Positions 45,733-59,108 of a stretch of DNA of 64,000 nucleotides are shown here, in pieces (positions within the stretch are counted from its first letter, which is position 1; each line of letters starts with the position of its first letter). Source of the DNA: Annona cherimola (Eukaryota; Streptophyta; Magnoliopsida; Magnoliales; Annonaceae). The stretch lies in contig CM059975.1 of assembly GCA_030490835.1 (NCBI GenBank), forward strand, positions 57,527,174-57,591,173. The letters run 5' to 3'. The position numbers and the translations under genes are program-made. The notes beneath the pieces are model-generated. The model ran no database searches. It was not told the DNA's origin and worked only from the letters and a program-made list of their open reading frames with translations.

Positions 45733-48700
45733 TGTGGCGCCCCCGACCCGTGGCACCGAAGCCTTACTCCAGGATTGTTTTTGATTGGTAAATATGAAAC
45801 AGGATTGTTGCCCTAATTACGCGGTGGGATTTTTTGTATTCATTTCATTTAACGGAATAATTCTTTTCTTTTCATTTTATTTCCTTCATCATTTTTCAAG
45901 CAACATATACTTAAAATTTGTTATACCTATCATTCACAAACCATCAATTCATTTATAACCTGATAATTTTCATATCAGTATAAAGTATTCATTTGTTCTC
46001 AGCATACCAACACTTTCAGTTAACCTTTCTCTTGTCTCAGTCATATCATATCAATACAAGTCATTCATGAATATTCGTAACTCAAGCAACTTGATCATTT
46101 ATATCATAAACTTTCATAAATCTAACTTTAACATTTGTATATCACATAATTGATACACCGGCAACCTTACTTTCATGTTACAAATAATCATATATTCATA
46201 AGCTAAATTCAAATAGAATTCTCAACATAAATATTTATCTGTTCACATCACATTAGAGGTATTCACAACCTGAGACTTCATTATCAACACATACATTCAT
46301 TCATCCACAACATACATATAAATAATATTTAGTTTTGCTCTTCCGCTTGCCCCTTGTACTTACCTAAGGTTGGGAAAAATAAAATGTGAGTGATAAACTC
46401 AATGAACAAGCATTTTTCGTTTTCAATGACCCCATTTAGGGTAAACCTTTTCGTATAAACCATTTTATATCCTAGTTTCTCAGTTTTTTTTAAAAGGCGA
46501 AGCATATGCACGTAAACCTTTTCATGTAAACCTTTTTCATGGGGACATTCTCATGCCCTAAAATATTTTCATAGAAATCTTTTTTCATATGGATATTCTC
46601 ATGTCCTAAAATATTTTCACGTGCCCATTTTAGAGCTTTTTAAAACATATGCAAATATGCATCTATCCCTCTGGTAGGTGACACTTACCAAGTGATCATC
46701 CTTCCATAAGAAAGAAATCTTTCATGTGATAGCACCTATCCTTGAACCTACTCCCATTTCGGGGAGGGCGCCGCCGGCCTCTTGCCTTTCCTTAACAACT
46801 TGGGCACATGTAGAGGGGGGCCCCGGTCTGCAACTGCAATCGCCTCTACAATGGACCTAATACTTGATCTTTGTGTACATTCCTCATTCATACTCACATG
46901 CTAACATGATTTCATAAAAATAATCACATACTTCAGTCCGTGCCCTTTTTAACTTGAAATCTCACAGACATCTGTCTGTGTCTTTTTTTTCAAAAATGAA
47001 AGCTTGGTAACTTAGTGCCCTTTTTAACTTGAAATCTCACTGATATCTGTCTGTCCTTTTTCAAAACTCAAAACTTAGCAACTCAGTGCCCTTTTCAACT
47101 TGAAATCCCACAGACATCTGTTTGTGCCCTTTTTCAAAACTAAAAGCTTGGCAACTCTGTGTCAAAGTCATTTCATAAACAATGAGTATGCAACCGCATC
47201 ATTTCCATTGATGTCATAATTCTTCATCTGATGGTATGCTAGCCTGGTGAAATCTTTGCCACATGGTAGACAACACTTACCAGGGGATCAACTACCCAGG
47301 GAAACATGACTATTCTACTAAAAAATGTTGGCTACACTGACTTGGAAATTTCAATGGCACAACTACCAATGAAAATATGACTTTTCTTACCTTAACTAGC
47401 CTCCTAACTTTCCGTACATGACTTTCATTATATACCTAATTCACATGATATTTTAGTCATTCTCATGTAGAGAAAAGCTTGCATACTCATTTTGAACATG
47501 ATTTGTAAAACAATATTCAAATCACAATTTTTGGATGACCACCCTTAAATGGTTTTAAAATCATCAATATAAAGCAGTTTTTAAAATACTTCAAAATTCA
47601 AGGAATTTCAAAACATGTCAATTTATAAGAAAAATCAATAGTTTCAAAAGTTTTACTTGTTTACTTGTAAACAAGTTTTAAAACAATACGATAAAGCAAT
47701 TCCGAAACCTTTCAATATTTAGAAAAAAAGTAACATTTTCAAAAGCTTTTCTTGCAAATGTTTTTATTTTCATTTTTGGACTTTGCAAAGAATATGCAAA
47801 TGCATCTTTTCCATTCATATACTCTGGCATCATATTTCTCATTCATACGACATCCTGTCATTCTCATATAAAAAAAAAGTGTGTATATTCTTTGAACACC
47901 ATTAACAAACAAAAATCAAACATCTATTATAATGAACTTATTAGGTTGGTCATTCTTAAACTCGTTTAGAAACATCAGTATAAAGCACATACAAATCATT
48001 TACTATTCAAAGAGATTCCAAATATTCCAAGAACATCCTTTTTCAAATGTTTTGCTTGCAAATACTATTTTCGTAAGAAATCAAACTTTCTTTTCACAAA
48101 TCAAACTTTCTTTAATCAAACTTTCTTTTCACAAACTCTTTTGAAATATTCAAATGAAACAATTTCTAAACACTTCAACGTTTAAAAAAGGCTCGCTTAT
48201 AATGAAGCAATCCAAACATATCTATATTCGAAAGATAACATTTTCAAAAGATTTTACTTGCTTACAAATATCATTTCATAAAGGAAATCAAACTTCCTTA
48301 TCATAAAAATCCTTTTTAAAATAGGATTTTGAAGAGATTGTCTACACATCAATTCACAATTCATTTCAACAATTGAGAATAAACATATTTTTAAAAATGT
48401 TGCTTGTTTACAAGAAAATCTTAGAATTATCAATATAAAGCCCTTTCAAATATATAAGTACTTCAGATGAAATCAATATTTTCAAAAGTTTGTTTACTTA
48501 CCTACGGAAAGTTCAACTTGTCCCTTAGATCTTTTTAGTGTTTTACCTAGACAAGTGGTAATGATCATCTTATATGCTTGCATATCATCATATACTTACA
48601 TGCCTTGTCTTTTGTTTAATTCATGCTCATATATCATTTGTTCCCAACCCTTACATGATCTTGATGTATATGTAACTCATAGCATGTTTGCCTTAATTAT
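45733..48700 (-). mobile_element. Gypsy-type LTR, left end defined, right end unclear
   Basis: Begins TGTGGCGCCCCCGACCC, like 33434 and 24362, followed by the shared CAGGATTGTTGCCCT block. It includes the GC-rich box GGCGCCGCCGGCC near 46765 and a roughly 73-bp tandem repeat at 46935-47160. I cannot find a terminal TGTGA-type end on the right, so it may be truncated near the PARN-like gene. Confidence 0.6.
46935..47160. repeat. Three-copy tandem repeat of about 73 bp
   Basis: Units start at about 46941, 47016 and 47088 with GTGCCCTTTTTAACTTGAAA and contain CAGACATCTGTCTG, a short palindrome. The middle copy has the palindrome damaged. Confidence 0.75.
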
Positions 48701-49397
48701 TTCTTTCTTGGAGATGAACACCATCATCTCTTTATCATTCACCTGGCCCAAGTTGCACACCTATCTATGGCAACCCACCCCCAAAATTAAATCCGATCAA
48801 GCATGCATCGTCCTCAAATTGCACCAGTAGCATACGCCATCGAATCTGACTACTACAAAAATATCCCCAAAAGACTGCAAAATCCAGTGGCAACCAGAAA
48901 ATTTCCATCTAGTCAGTAGGTGGAAGCAATACAACCAGCAACCTAGCAAGGAAGCCAGAAGATGCTACCGGCAATCAGAGTAGCAACATCCAAACTCCAA
49001 TCACTATATAGAGCACGCTCCCAACAGGTACAGCCCATCTGCTTCATACAAAAAGATAATCAACAAAATCCCAAATCATTGCAGTTGTCGGTTCGAATTA
49101 GGGATGAGAAATTTTAGAAGGGAAAATTTGTCTTTTTAATCAAGTGATAACGATGACATTAACAGTAGAGAAATTAATGAAACATTGTAGATATAATGGT
49201 AAAAGTTGTGGGAATATGAGGATTTTTTTCAAAAATAAATATATCATTTCCTTAAACCACTCTCTCAAATTGATCTATATCTGATCACTTGATTTATACA
49301 TCAAAAATCTCTAAAATTAATTAGGGATACCAAGCCCTAAACAAACATCGTTATAACATCACACGCAAGCCACATTTGTACCTTAACCTTAGTACTC
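48701..49397. other. Gene-free stretch, 3' flank of the PARN-like gene
   Basis: No ORF or recognisable element. The last few hundred bases are the likely 3' UTR and downstream region of the minus-strand gene. Confidence 0.4.
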
Positions 49398-52300
49398 TCA
49401 GAGATCACTTAGCTGTATCATGGAGTCGTTGTACCGGTAGATTTCTGAAGTGCCATGGCTGGAACAGTCTATAGTAGGATCAGAGCAAGGTTGCTCAAGC
49501 AAGGCCCTATCCAAAGAATCGCCTAGACTAGCCTCCAAGTAACCAAATCTGCAAGCCTTCCTATATGCTTCATAGCCGGCTGCTTTCAGCCCTTCAGATA
49601 TCATCTCCCTCAGAGCACTGAATCCAACAGCTTCACAAGAACCCTGCATGATCTTTAGGAGCAAGTTGGCCAGTCCTGGCCTTCGGCAAACCACAGCAAA
49701 ACAGCTCTTATCCACCATCTGCACCTCTAGGTCCACAGAGAACTCCCCATGGGTTCCACAAAGGAGATTCTTTAGCTCCCCACCAGTGATCCCAGGCCCA
49801 AATCCCCACAAGAAAAACACGTTCTCAGAATTCCATTCCTCGGAAAAACATTTAGTTGACAATGATGGAACATCTTCACCTGGTTCATTTTTAGATGAAT
49901 AGAAAGGATAGAACTTGTTCGAATACTCTTCCAAAGGGGTAGGGCAATCATGAACCACAGATTCACAAGGAGTATTTTTTAGTAGAGAGCAGAGCTTGGC
50001 AAATGTATGTGTCATTTTCAGAACAGCATGATCCTTTACCAGATTTCCCTGATGAACTGATCAACCCAAAATAAATATTAGAATTTAGGATAAGAAATTA
50101 TACAGTGAATAATGATTGTGAAATAGAATGCAGCTTCTCATGGTAACATATCTTGCCTTCATGTGGAATTTCCACATCCAGGGGAATGAAGAACTGTCGC
50201 TTTAGGTAGCTCATCGCAGCATGCAAATTGTTTGCCTTTTTCAGAGGGTCAACTTCCTTGAACAAATGATTCAGATCTAAGACGACGGAGAAAACCAGCC
50301 GCAAGGAGCACATGAATTCTTCCATGGTTGGCGGAAGGGGAGAAATAAATTTTGAATGAATGAATGCAAATTCTGCAACCATTTGAGTTTATGTGAATCC
50401 AATGTAAAAATAATGTTCTTTGCGCAACAATTATTATGTCATTCTAGGATATGTTAACATATACCTGTCAACTGAAATTCATGTGTAGGAGACAAGCAAA
50501 TCTTGCAAGGATTAATAATCAGTTTTTTATTATTTTCTTTTATGTTTATCTGTTCTCATTTATTGTGCAGGGAGAAGAAACCAGCATCCAGCATTCAGTT
50601 GCAAGTGTTCCTCAAAAACTTATAAAACGGACCCCACCATCCCTATTGTTTTTGAAGTTTGAAGGTGGAATGCTAGAATGATATCAGAAAGACAAATTAT
50701 TCAATACCAGTATATGATTTTATCAGCTTTTGCAAATTTGTTATCAAGCAAAGGTAGTACGTAGTTCAAATGACAACACAAGTTTCTTTCTACCGAGATG
50801 TGCTAATTTTTTCTGTGAACCAACCGTAAAAACAAGGGTATAAGCACATTCAGTAGATGCCAGATGCAAAACCCTTAGCAGCAGCTGAGATCTGGTCAGC
50901 ACATGACTGAGAACAAATTACTAATTCCTTTGCAGAAAACCAAGCAGCATGTTATTCAAAGTTCCTCTAACTTCTGAAGCTCCTAGCTTTATATTGGAGG
51001 GAGAGGGCTCAAAGCCTTGTTCAAGGCATGTAGTGTTACTGCCCATTGAAAACAATAATATAAAAGGACTATGGAAGAGGAGCACATAAATCACCAGTAA
51101 GGCAGCCATATGAAACCACAGGTTTGTGAGAAGCTGATATTGCATCTATGACTTCTCGAAAACCACGAATTTCCCTATCCTGTTCTTCTTCGAGATGCTG
51201 AAGCTCACTCTAGCAACCAAAAAATATTGGACAGCAGCATCAGCTGAGATCAAATAATCCACCCACCATCCACATGATAGTATGGTATGAGTCCCTTACC
51301 TTCAGGAGCTTCTTGTCCTCCTCTGAACTTGTCAGTACTACTCTTACTGCTTTAGGTTCCCCACCCTTGTCTGGGATCAATAAAGGTACAAGATCATCAG
51401 AGAACTCAGTCAAGATCTGCACACAACCAAAAGGATTAAATTTTATTTTAACGCTGGTCAAATTAACAGCTAGATTACAAATAAATATCTATAGTTTGAG
51501 CCTAATGTCTAAATTATAGCAATTCCTGCAATTAAAAATAAGGATCACCAAATTATTCTGATCAAAAGCTAAATTTGTTGTCATCCAAGGCATAACCAAG
51601 TGGTTTGACATCGGTAGGTGCATGAGTAAGGTCCCGGTTTCGTGTTAAGGTTGGAGTGATTATCTCCGTTCACATAAAAAAGAAAAGCTAAATATTGTCG
51701 CTAATTCAGAAAAGATCCTGCATATGAAAATCGAGAGAACTTTATTGTTGTAAATACAGAATTTGTTCAACCATCAAAGATTTCATTAACAACCTATTTC
51801 GCCACCGGTTCTAAACGATCAAACAAGTATTAAATAGGTTGTAGATGGCTACACATGCTTTCCTAGACAAATAATGCTCTTTGGCTAAAATCAAAAGGCG
51901 CTTTCAAAACACCATCAAATCCCAAATACTTTGCTCAAGGAGGAGCTTGAAATTGGAACTTTCTACCTGTTGCACAAAAATGGGATTTTTCATTACCAAG
52001 AAAACCACCAACTTAAAAAATAGGTAGACATTTTTTGTTCTTGCATTACCAAATATCTTATAAATAGGTATACATATTATTTGTTCTTGAATTCCTCCAT
52101 CCAAAACAAGATTTACAAATGTCCACAAAAATAATTCTTCAAAGTAACCTCCTCCAGAAATATTTTTCATATGCCTATTTGCAAAAATATGCTTGTACAG
52201 TATCCACACCTATTAAATAGTCAACTTGCAATTTTTACTAAAGGAATTTAAAAGGATAAATCAGTTTTCTAAAAAAACAAATAAATGCTAAGCTCTCCAT

Positions 52301-55300
52301 GCACCACAAAGTAGCACTTATCATCGTCATCATCATCATCAAAAAGTTGTTTCCCACCTATGCAACGTCAACAACATGGATACTGTTGTCATTCTTGTCG
52401 GTCTTAAACTATTGTCTTCATAAAGTGCAAGCATTTTCATATCTTACCTGACAACCTCTTAACCAAAATTTTTCAGCCCTCCCATCTTCTCTTATAACCG
52501 TGTATCATCATCATCATCATCATCATAAGCCATTTCCCACCTATGTGGGGTCGGCTGCATGGATTCTGTTACGCCATTCTTGGCGATTTAAGACTAAATT
52601 TTCAGTAATTTGTAATTTTTTTAAATCTTGTTTAATTACTTCCATCCATGTTTTTTTGGGTCTTCCTCTCATTCTCCTACCACCTTCTACTTATAACCGT
52701 GTATGTTATACATTTATTCCTCATCACAAGTGTTGTGTAAGGGTCATGTTTCAAATCAGAAAATAGCTCCTTGTTTCTTCATGTATGAAGTTCATTGTCT
52801 TCAAAGGTTGTTTAAATCAAGATAGACTTCAGTTTGCCCAAAACAATCACATTTTTGCAGCAAATTAGTAGCATCTTAAAAACATTATCAACCGTGAATT
52901 GTATATCACATGTGAGTTACCTATCAAACTATCCATCCAACCAAAGGTTTGAGAGTGAAGAATGCACCTCTACTATCAACTGTACTTGGCGTACATTTGA
53001 AACATCTATACTCAAACATGGCCTTGATCCATAGATTTCACCTCTCAAGATAAGCTTCCTCAAGGATCTCACCAAAGCCTCTGCAAATCATAACATATAA
53101 GTGAATCACCAACCTGGAAGATGTTCAACATACTAGTAACACTGACCCATATACCTTCAGTTGTCTTGCTCGAGTTATTGCAAGCATCCTTCCAATGCTG
53201 AACTCGTGATTTAATCCTTTGCATGAAAATTGAATCAGCAACAGATGGAGTTGAAGAGGATTTAACTGTACAGACACTAGGAATGGGATTCTTAATACGA
53301 TCCTTAGCAGAAGCTTCTTGTGCCCTTGATAAGTATGAAATTCCTGCAAGCCAGAATCAAAACAGCACATTAGAGTGTCAATAACTAGTGATAAGACAAC
53401 CATTTCAAAATCAAATGTCTTCACATTATGACCTAAAATTAATAATTCTAGTCAAAAGCATCACCCTAAGTCCCTACCACCCATGTACTAAATTGATGCT
53501 CACCATTATACATACACTCATTGAAGTCAAAACCTTCTTGAGCCATTGTCGTTAAACGTGATGTCTGACATGAAAAGCTGTATGATGGCATCCCTAAATT
53601 CAAATCATCTCTAGGGAACAAGTTAAAATTATACCTGTAAAAAGATGAAATGACTAGTTACAGCAACACAATCACACTTGCATGTTAAATGATTCATTGG
53701 GTCCCTGAGAAAAATAAATATGGCACAGTAACTTAACCTAAATTACTTCATAAGCATCCAAACCAAATTTCCAATCAAGATGAATTACAAACTATGGTTT
53801 CTCTAGAATTGACTCGGAGATTTCAAAATATAATTGGAAAAAATAGATTGAACTACCCAGATTCCACGTGTTAAGGGAATTTGGTGGATCCAAAACGAAC
53901 AACACTTCACATTAAGCTAGACTGCTACATATCAGCAAGGAAAAGAAACTACAAAACTAATAAGAGACTTAAATGTCCTCATCATTTTATGCAAACAAAT
54001 TTCTAGGACTTCTACAATATTACATTAAAAACCTTTATTAGTTCGTTAACAGCAAATCATCATGCAAGCCTACATCTGAGAAGTGGAACCACAGCATGAC
54101 CACATTACCAACTGCCGAAAAAAAAAAAATCAAAGAAAGCAAACACCAATCAAACAACTTAATGAACCTAATTAGTAACAAGATTTGTAGTATAGCATAT
54201 CCAGCTACAAAAATTTGATCCCCTATCAGATTAACAAATCCTATTATGATCACATCATTTCCCATCTAACTGTAGTCAATTTTTTAGAGTGTCAAGTGCA
54301 TGGAGCTAGTTAACCTGGATGAAGAAGCAGGACCCATTCACTGCATCAACTGGATTAGTTATAACTTGGACATACTGTAGGAGATTCATTGAGGAAACCG
54401 AAGAATCTAGGCTCACAGGAATTATGATATCTAATCAGATCCTTGTTAGCAAGAAAAAGGATATACTCATTCCATATTTGACATAACGGAACAAATCATC
54501 CATTCGGAGACGGTTAACAAATGGTACCAATCACATTGTTTAGGGAAGTAGACAGGCAAGTAGAGCCACTGAATCACTGATCAAGATCAGGAAGGAACTC
54601 TATGAAATCATTTCAGAGGATGGAAATGGTTTTTGCTGCTTCAAGAAGGGACCTCTCCTTCGGTAAAATTCGGTTAACACCTGATTTGCCAAAATAAATG
54701 ACCACCCATTATTTCCTTTCCTTTTCCTACTAATGCCAAATTACAAATCATCACTTATGTATTGTCACAACCCATTGCATTGGTTATAATTTAAACATGG
54801 TTCTAACAAACTGCAATTCCCTATAGAATTTCTGTAGAGATCTCTCCTTTCTACTGCTTTCATTACGATGTTAATTTTTTGAAATTTTTTTTTTGTTTTT
54901 TACAGTTACAAGAGGCATATCAAGGTCTAGAGCATTGTAATTTGTAAATATGAGTCTTCTCTATGCTACATAATGGGTTATCTTTGCTTCATTATGACTA
55001 ACTGTAGTTGGTTACTGCTTTGGTTTATTTAATTATTTTTATCAGAGCTAAATACAGATCAAGAAACAAAAATACAAATAAAAATTACACAATTCAGCAC
55101 TTCAGGCGTCAGGGAATGTTCAACAGAAGACCACACAAATGGATCCTAAGATAGATATTGTAAGGCAGCAGAATTGAGATATTTTCCCTTAAATTGCAAA
55201 AACAAAAAAAAATTTCCACAACAAGAATAATGATTGCAATTGTTCAGGGAGAACATTTCAACAAACCAAAAAAAAATTGCTCATAGACAAACCACTAAGT

Positions 55301-56191
55301 TTACACGCTAAATCAGCCACCCAACAGAGAGAGCTAAAGGTGCAGCCAAATTTCAAGACAAGTCGCAATTGGTTGACTTCCAAATACCCAACTCATCGAG
55401 AAATATCCTATATATGCTCACAGCATCAAATGATACGCCGAGCACTATAGCTTCAAGTATAGAGGAAAGGTTAATGCCCCCTGAAGCGTGACGCAGGAAT
55501 AATTTTTCTTGCCAGTCAATAGCATGAGTAGACACATTACCAATCCTAATTAGTGATGGTCAGCAATGAAAATTTAGTAATTATGATCAGATTTTGTGTC
55601 CTTCTTGGGAGGAGTTGAGTGATATTCCAGCATCTGCATAACGTTTGATACATAGGTACTAGCCAGTCAATACATAGATGTTGGAATTAACAATGTTTCG
55701 CAGTGTGGTATCTCACTGCCAGTGAACTGTTTGCTTTTCTAATAAAAATGGATTCCTGCTGTGACAGAGAGGACGTACGGGAGGGCGATGAGCTTGGAGC
55801 CCTGGATCCGAAAGGGACAAACGGCGAACTGGAGTAGCTCAAATTTCTCAGCAGCGTGTTTGGCCTTGAGATATGCCGTGTCAGGGGTATCTACGGGGAA
55901 GACACGGCAATGCCATGGGGTCGCGCTGCCGCTGCCGCCAGTGGCAGAGAAGGCCCCTCCCGTCTTCTGAGAGCACACGGCAATGTAATGGGCATTGCGG
56001 ATGTGTTCCCTTACCTCTTCCACGGCTGCGGCGAAGTTGGCCTTCGTCACCTCTTTCACTTTCCAAACACTGCTGCCTCGTGCATGATGATCTGCGGCTG
56101 CCGAGGAGCAAAAAGAAGAGCAAGTGCTGGAGAACAATAGAAGACAACTTCTTCCGTATTTTGCCCTCCTCCGCAAGACTCCACGCACCAT
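49398..56191 (-). CDS. PARN-like protein, probable pseudonuclease, 8 exons
   Basis: Matches the plant PARN-like branch of poly(A)-specific ribonucleases. Exons (minus): 56191-55779, 53634-53504, 53343-53155, 53080-52968, 51416-51300, 51209-51095, 50372-50148, 50056-49398; they join in frame to 653 residues. All introns are GT-AG; a GC donor at 50156 is an alternative end for exon 7. The first real ATG is at 56191. Residues 1-40 are Arg/Ser-rich, like an organelle presequence. Family landmarks: QLLQFAVCPF (near 120), FNLFPRD, FSCQTS, GISYLSRAQE, FAFIHSKF (361-368), an RRM-like stretch from VFFLWGF (514), and GYEAYRKAC. Catalytic acids look lost: the Asp-x-Glu of motif I aligns with Cys73-Ser-Gln75, the mid-domain Asp with Glu360, and the HxAGYDA segment is absent. 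Role unknown; RNA binding or partnering with an active PARN is inference. Confidence 0.88.
51575..51682 (+). mobile_element. Short tRNA-derived SINE in intron 4 of the PARN-like gene
   Basis: A roughly 108-bp body between two copies of the 11-bp direct repeat AAAAGCTAAAT (51564-51574 and 51683-51693). It contains a box A-like TAACCAAGTGG near 51592 and a box B-like GGTCCCGGTTTCG near 51632, and ends in an A-rich tail (CATAAAAAAG). Inserted antisense to the host gene. I do not recognise the family. Confidence 0.8.
52316..52705 (+). repeat. Two diverged copies of a TCA-repeat-headed element in intron 4
   Basis: Each copy starts with a (TCA)n run (52320 and 52503), followed by TTTCCCACCTATG and CATGGAT, and ends CTTATAACCGTGTAT. 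The second copy contains CACCTATGTGGGGTCGGCTG, a sequence I associate with a dispersed plant repeat. Copies are about 185 and 200 bp and only loosely similar. Confidence 0.6.
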
Positions 56192-58888
56192 CGATGCAGA
56201 GCAGTGGCGGCACAAGATGCTTTTGCTTCCGTCGGCCTCGTTTACATTTGCCTGCCTTTTCGGATTACCCCGTGATTCAGTTAGGCCGAGTATGTAAGTG
56301 GCTCACCTTATAAAATCTATTTGCAATAATTTCATAAATTTTTTTTCTGTGACTTGTTTATCTAAGTATATTTAATATATAGACTAAATTTTACCATTTC
56401 TAAATATATTTATCTATTTTTTAAATTTTTAAACATAAAAAATAATTTAAATCAGAATTTTCGAATAAATGAATTATGATCTGTCAATTCGTTCAACTAT
56501 TTAATTAAATAAATATATTAGAGTTTAAAATTTTTATAACCATTTATTAATCCATTTAATCCATTAACTCATTCAACCCGTTTAAACCATTCAACTTATT
56601 TAACTCGTTTAACTAGTTAGAGTTATATATGTATTTTTCCGCTAAGTTTTCCTCTTGTTATCTAATTTTTATTTTTCACTGCTACTCTAATTTTATTTTC
56701 CAGTATTATCCTATTTTCATTTCCTCCACGTCGAAAACATTCTCTTGTCTCTTCCTATGAGATCATCATCTGTCAGAGTCTCTTCCTATGAAATCATCAT
56801 CTGTCAGAGTCTAAACCTATTAATAACCTACCGACCTATTTATTAAATGTGTTGTAAATGGGTTAAGGTTATAATTTTTCAAATGGATTAATAAACAAAT
56901 TAAGGTTGAGATATTTTAAATAGATTAGACTTGAGATATTTTAAATGGGGTAGAATTAGGATTAGACTCCAACCCGTCCAACCCAATCTGTTGACATCCC
57001 TACTCCTATCAATCGAAAAATCAAATTGCAAATAATCATCCATTTTCAAGTATTAATACCAAATACAGTAATATATATGTTTTAGCTTTCCCAAGAGCAT
57101 ATGCATTTTCGTCCTTCTAACTATGCATATTTACTTTTTAACTTTGTAAGTTTTCCTTTTTGTATTTTGAACCCTACCATCAAAATACCCAACTATTGAT
57201 TGTTATTTGTAAATAAAATGTCTAAAATACTTTTATACCTTAATTAAGTTGACCAATAAGTATAAGCCGACTCATATATGTGTATAGGACAATTTTATAT
57301 AGTCCAGTTGAGTTGATTCACGAACACAAATTGTCTCATAAACATGAGGCAACTCACCATCATGAGTTGGCTTAACCTTGTAGACAGTGCAATTTTTTTG
57401 GTGGCTAACTTCATGAGTCAACTTCTCCTAAGAGCAATATTGTTATTAAAAAAAACTATACAACAACTACTAACAAATTTTCCATTTATTTGATAACTTG
57501 TATTAATGGTAGGATTTAAAATACAAATGAAGCAAAACTTATAGGGCTTAAAAAGCAAATAAACAAAACTCATAAGTTAAAAAGCAAATACGCATAATTA
57601 AAGGAACCAAAATGCAAATAATCCCACTTTCTAGTCGTATGTTTCACAAGTTCGATATTATCTGGACAAATAGTACTTTTAAAATTTTAAGGTGTGTTTG
57701 TTTGAATACAATATATCTGCATACTTTCTATATCACTATCTTACTTTCTAATTATTTTCTAACATCATTATTTATAGTTACTCTGCTTTTCAATCATTTC
57801 TATATATTTTTTATATCATTGCTATTTACTCTTATGGTGTATTTGTTTAAAAGAGAAGAAGAACGGATTGGATGTAGTAAGAGTTAAGTTATATAAATAA
57901 AAATAAATACAGTGATTGATTGAAAATATATGAAAATAATTAAAAGAAATAAGAAATGATTATAATGTAGGGAAAATAGAAAAAAATGTAGTTAGGGCTT
58001 TTGCAACATGGTCCCTTCACCTTATCCCCTGTCTTATCGCATCACTCTTCCATCTTTTCAATTTTTTTCCTACAACAACTTTTTTCATATTTTTCTCAAA
58101 TTAACAAACACACCCAACTAGAAGTATTAGATCTCTTAAAAATGGGATTTTCTCACATAGTTTGACCCTTAATCCCAAATATACCTACGATATTTTCAAA
58201 ATCTCAAATATATTTACTACCTTTGCATTTAATCCAAAAAAAATCATTTTCTTATGGACATGAGTAAACATCATTAGGTAACATATGAAATTACCAACAT
58301 GTCATCAAATTTAAGGTTTGTTTGTTTACTTTAAAGATTTTTTAAATTAAAATTTTTTATTCTCCATAGTTATCCTGTTTTTTAATTATTTCTTCACATC
58401 TTCGTATACATACTTTCAATCATTTCTACACGATTACTTATGTAATTAATCTATCTATTTTAACTTTATTCTTTTTACTCCTCATTATTATTCTTATCAT
58501 ATCACATAATTTTTTCCTATTTCAAAATTATTTATACAAAAAAATTTTTATCCAAAAATTTTAAAACTTCCTAAACAGACGGGTAGGATTGAATGGAAAG
58601 AGTTAAACTCCATGATTCTTTAAACTCCATGATTCACGGCTGTTCTAATTGCACAATAGCTTTTAATCTCAAGGGCCCTAATTGATAACAATATCACAAG
58701 GCACAGCTACCAGCATTTGGACAGGTCCATTTTTTTTTATTGGACCATAATCTGGTTCAGTTACAACGCAACACGGGCTGAGAACTTCAGCGGTCATGTG
58801 GACGCCTCTCTTCCACGTTAGTTTCTAACGGTTTTGATATTAAAAAAATTTTATATCACCTCTTAACATTCATTCGGTGATTCAAAAT
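56192..58888. other. Gene-free AT-rich stretch upstream of the PARN-like gene
   Basis: Contains the presumed promoter and 5' UTR of the minus-strand gene near 56192-56330, then low-complexity AT-rich DNA. The 56500-57000 part is rich in ATTTAATCCATTAAC-type words and ends CAACCCAATCTGTTGACATCCC, similar to ends of some small plant transposons, but I could not find matching inverted ends. No genes. Confidence 0.4.
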
Positions 58889-59108
58889 ATTTTTCTTTAA
58901 AATTCACTCGTGGTTACACTTATTTTCTTTAAAAATTCGACCTTAAAATATGTATTTTTCTTTAAAATTCACTCATGGACACATTTGTTGGTCCACCATT
59001 TTTCTTTAAAATTTACCCCTGGATACACTTCTTGGTCCATGTTAAAATATCTATTTTTCTTTAAAATTCAACCGTGGACACACTTCTTGGTCCATTTCAA
59101 AATATGTA
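58889..59108. repeat. Tandem repeat of about 50-65 bp, four copies
   Basis: Units share TTTTTCTTTAAAATTCA, then CGTGGACACACTTCTTGG and TTAAAATATGTA. Starts are near 58889, 58950, 58999 and 59055. The 71-codon plus-strand ORF at 58910-59125 is a translation of this repeat. Confidence 0.75.

Noticed and set aside
45733..48700. Complete solo LTR with defined ends
   Set aside because: The left end is clear, but no matching right end or TCTGG duplication was found, so completeness is not claimed.
55856..56313. Plus-strand ORFs opposite PARN-like exon 1
   Set aside because: Antisense shadows of a GC-rich coding exon whose minus-strand frame matches the PARN family.
56500..57003. Possible small DNA transposon ending GTTGACATCCC
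   Set aside because: No matching terminal inverted repeat or target duplication could be found by eye.
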